Positions 63,305 through 64,000 of a DNA stretch of 64,000 nucleotides are shown here, one piece after another. This DNA comes from Zhengitettix transpicula. Lineage: Eukaryota; Arthropoda; Insecta; Orthoptera; Tetrigidae. Positions within the stretch are counted from its first letter, which is position 1, and each line of letters begins with the position of its first letter. Location of the stretch: the NCBI GenBank assembly GCA_037074705.1, contig CM073591.1, forward strand, positions 177,283,432 through 177,347,431. Direction: 5' to 3'. Position numbers and translations under genes: made by a program. The notes beneath the pieces were generated by a model. The model was not told the origin of the DNA and ran no database searches. It saw nothing but the letters and a program-made list of their open reading frames with translations.

Positions 63305-63560
63305 CCTTAATCAACTAACTTATCTTGGTCCCTGGAGAAAAAGTTCGATGTGTTACAGATACGCATTGGGCAGCCGTCTTGACTTTGGATGTCATATGCA
63401 TTTCGGCTGTAAACCCTTCGAATCTCAAACGGGCCTTGATATATCTTCATGAACTTTGCGCACCGTTATCCCTCAGCGTCTGAGATTTTAGAGGCACTCA
63501 GCAGTACTAGATCTTCTTCCTTGAGTTTATAATCTATAAATTTCTCCTGTTTATACTCGT
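63305..63560 (-). pseudogene. Ty3/gypsy integrase C-terminal relic
   Basis: Minus strand reads EEDLVLLSASKIS, then KIYQGPFEIRRVYSRNAYDIQ and GCPMRICNTSNFFSRDQDK. This matches the C-terminal module GDLVLxxxxxxS..KFxPxYxGPFxIxxxxxxNAYDLxxxxGxPxxxxNxxxLRxYxPR of gypsy integrases. One in-frame stop. It is followed on the same strand by the polypurine tract and LTR at 62827-63030. Confidence 0.75.
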
Positions 63561-63645
63561 TTATTTGCGTTTCTCTGCATTAACAACAAACCGTTGTTTC
63601 CAGAATTCCATGTTAACATAATTCTCCCGTCATGCAATCCCAATC

Positions 63646-64000
63646 TTTTTTTTTAGGGTAACAGGCTACATGAGGGATATCGACATGGTGGCAACTCCCC
63701 TTTAATAGCATAGGAAGGGATCTGAAAGGGGGGATGCGGAAGGGTAGAGGAAGGTAGCCAAGGGTTAACTAGGGCCCCCGGGCTATATTTTAAGGATCCT
63801 ACCTGGCATTCGCCTAAAGAAACTCTGGGAAAACCCTAGAAAAACCTGCATCAGGTAGGTCGGGCATTGGGTACTTGTCCCACGCCCTTCCGATAGCGGG
63901 AGAGGAGTTTGCTGTGGGGCGCAGCATTCCCTTCTCCGTGCTTCAACCAGTTTAGGAGGCACCTGGTCGACTGTTCCAATGGGAATAGCGGACAACTCAT
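63646..64000 (-). mobile_element. poly(A) retroposon family R, copy cut by window end
   Basis: Oligo(T) at 63647-63655 (poly(A) tail of a minus-strand insertion) followed by the family body with GGATCCTACCTGGCATTCG, GGTCGGGCATTGGGTACTTG and GCGGACAACTC. Closest to copies 26226 and 53359. The 5' end lies beyond the window. Confidence 0.8.

Noticed and set aside
60750..64000. Next FASN-like exon (MAT second half)
   Set aside because: No phase-1 acceptor followed by FAS-like residues was found; open frames here belong to repeats or are unassigned.

Overview
The window is an AT-rich, intron-rich stretch of a large animal genome, almost certainly an insect. One split host gene on the + strand is embedded in dense, mostly decayed mobile DNA: Ty3/gypsy, copia, jockey-type LINEs, mariner, Tigger/pogo, P-element/THAP9-like, hAT, a Penelope-like element and a tRNA-derived SINE. 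I see no bacterial-type operons, rRNA or intact tRNA genes. The species cannot be named from sequence alone.

Host gene: ten exons between 18414 and 60749 join in a single frame (all splice phases agree) to encode the first ~629 residues of a divergent animal fatty acid synthase (FASN)-like protein. The exons cover the ketosynthase (KS), the linker and the first part of the malonyl/acetyl-transferase (MAT) domain. The KS keeps its Cys-His-His set (C182, H314, H354). The MAT has lost its nucleophile motif: GHSxGE is replaced by GNYPVKE, and the N-terminal Gln motif is gone. The gene runs off the window; no later exon is seen in 60750-64000. This looks like a paralog, not the housekeeping FASN.

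Layout. 1-7350: LINE RT fragments inside a 1.32-kb tandem duplication, LTRs, a copia pol relic, a 66-bp piggyBac-like MITE, a LINE 3' end and a gypsy integrase/LTR end. 7600-17150: Tigger relic, P-element/THAP9-like relic with a 30-bp perfect palindrome, gypsy relic, complete but dead mariner, LTR. 18414-60749: the FASN-like gene. Its introns (163, 3540, 5316, 7990, 9089, 1227, 8159, 2960 and 1999 bp) are filled with a fold-back element in a minisatellite, a SINE, a Tigger relic, poly(A) retroposons, a 3.8-kb satellite with 281-bp monomers, solo LTRs with 4-bp target duplications, a Penelope-like GIY-YIG relic, a hAT element, a gypsy element and a jockey LINE. 60750-64000: inverted repeat, gypsy integrase/LTR relic and a retroposon copy cut by the window end.

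Most notable: (1) the FASN-like protein with an apparently intact KS but a pseudo-MAT; (2) hammerhead-ribozyme-like cores at several sites, one next to a Penelope-like GIY-YIG relic, with stems I-II and the GAAA/NUH elements recognisable; (3) a solo LTR ending 16 bp before the exon 6 acceptor, with an inverted sister copy just after the exon 5 donor, so intron 5 could fold its ends together; (4) an unclassified ~500-bp poly(A) retroposon family with 12-bp target duplications. All coordinates and motif calls were made by eye.
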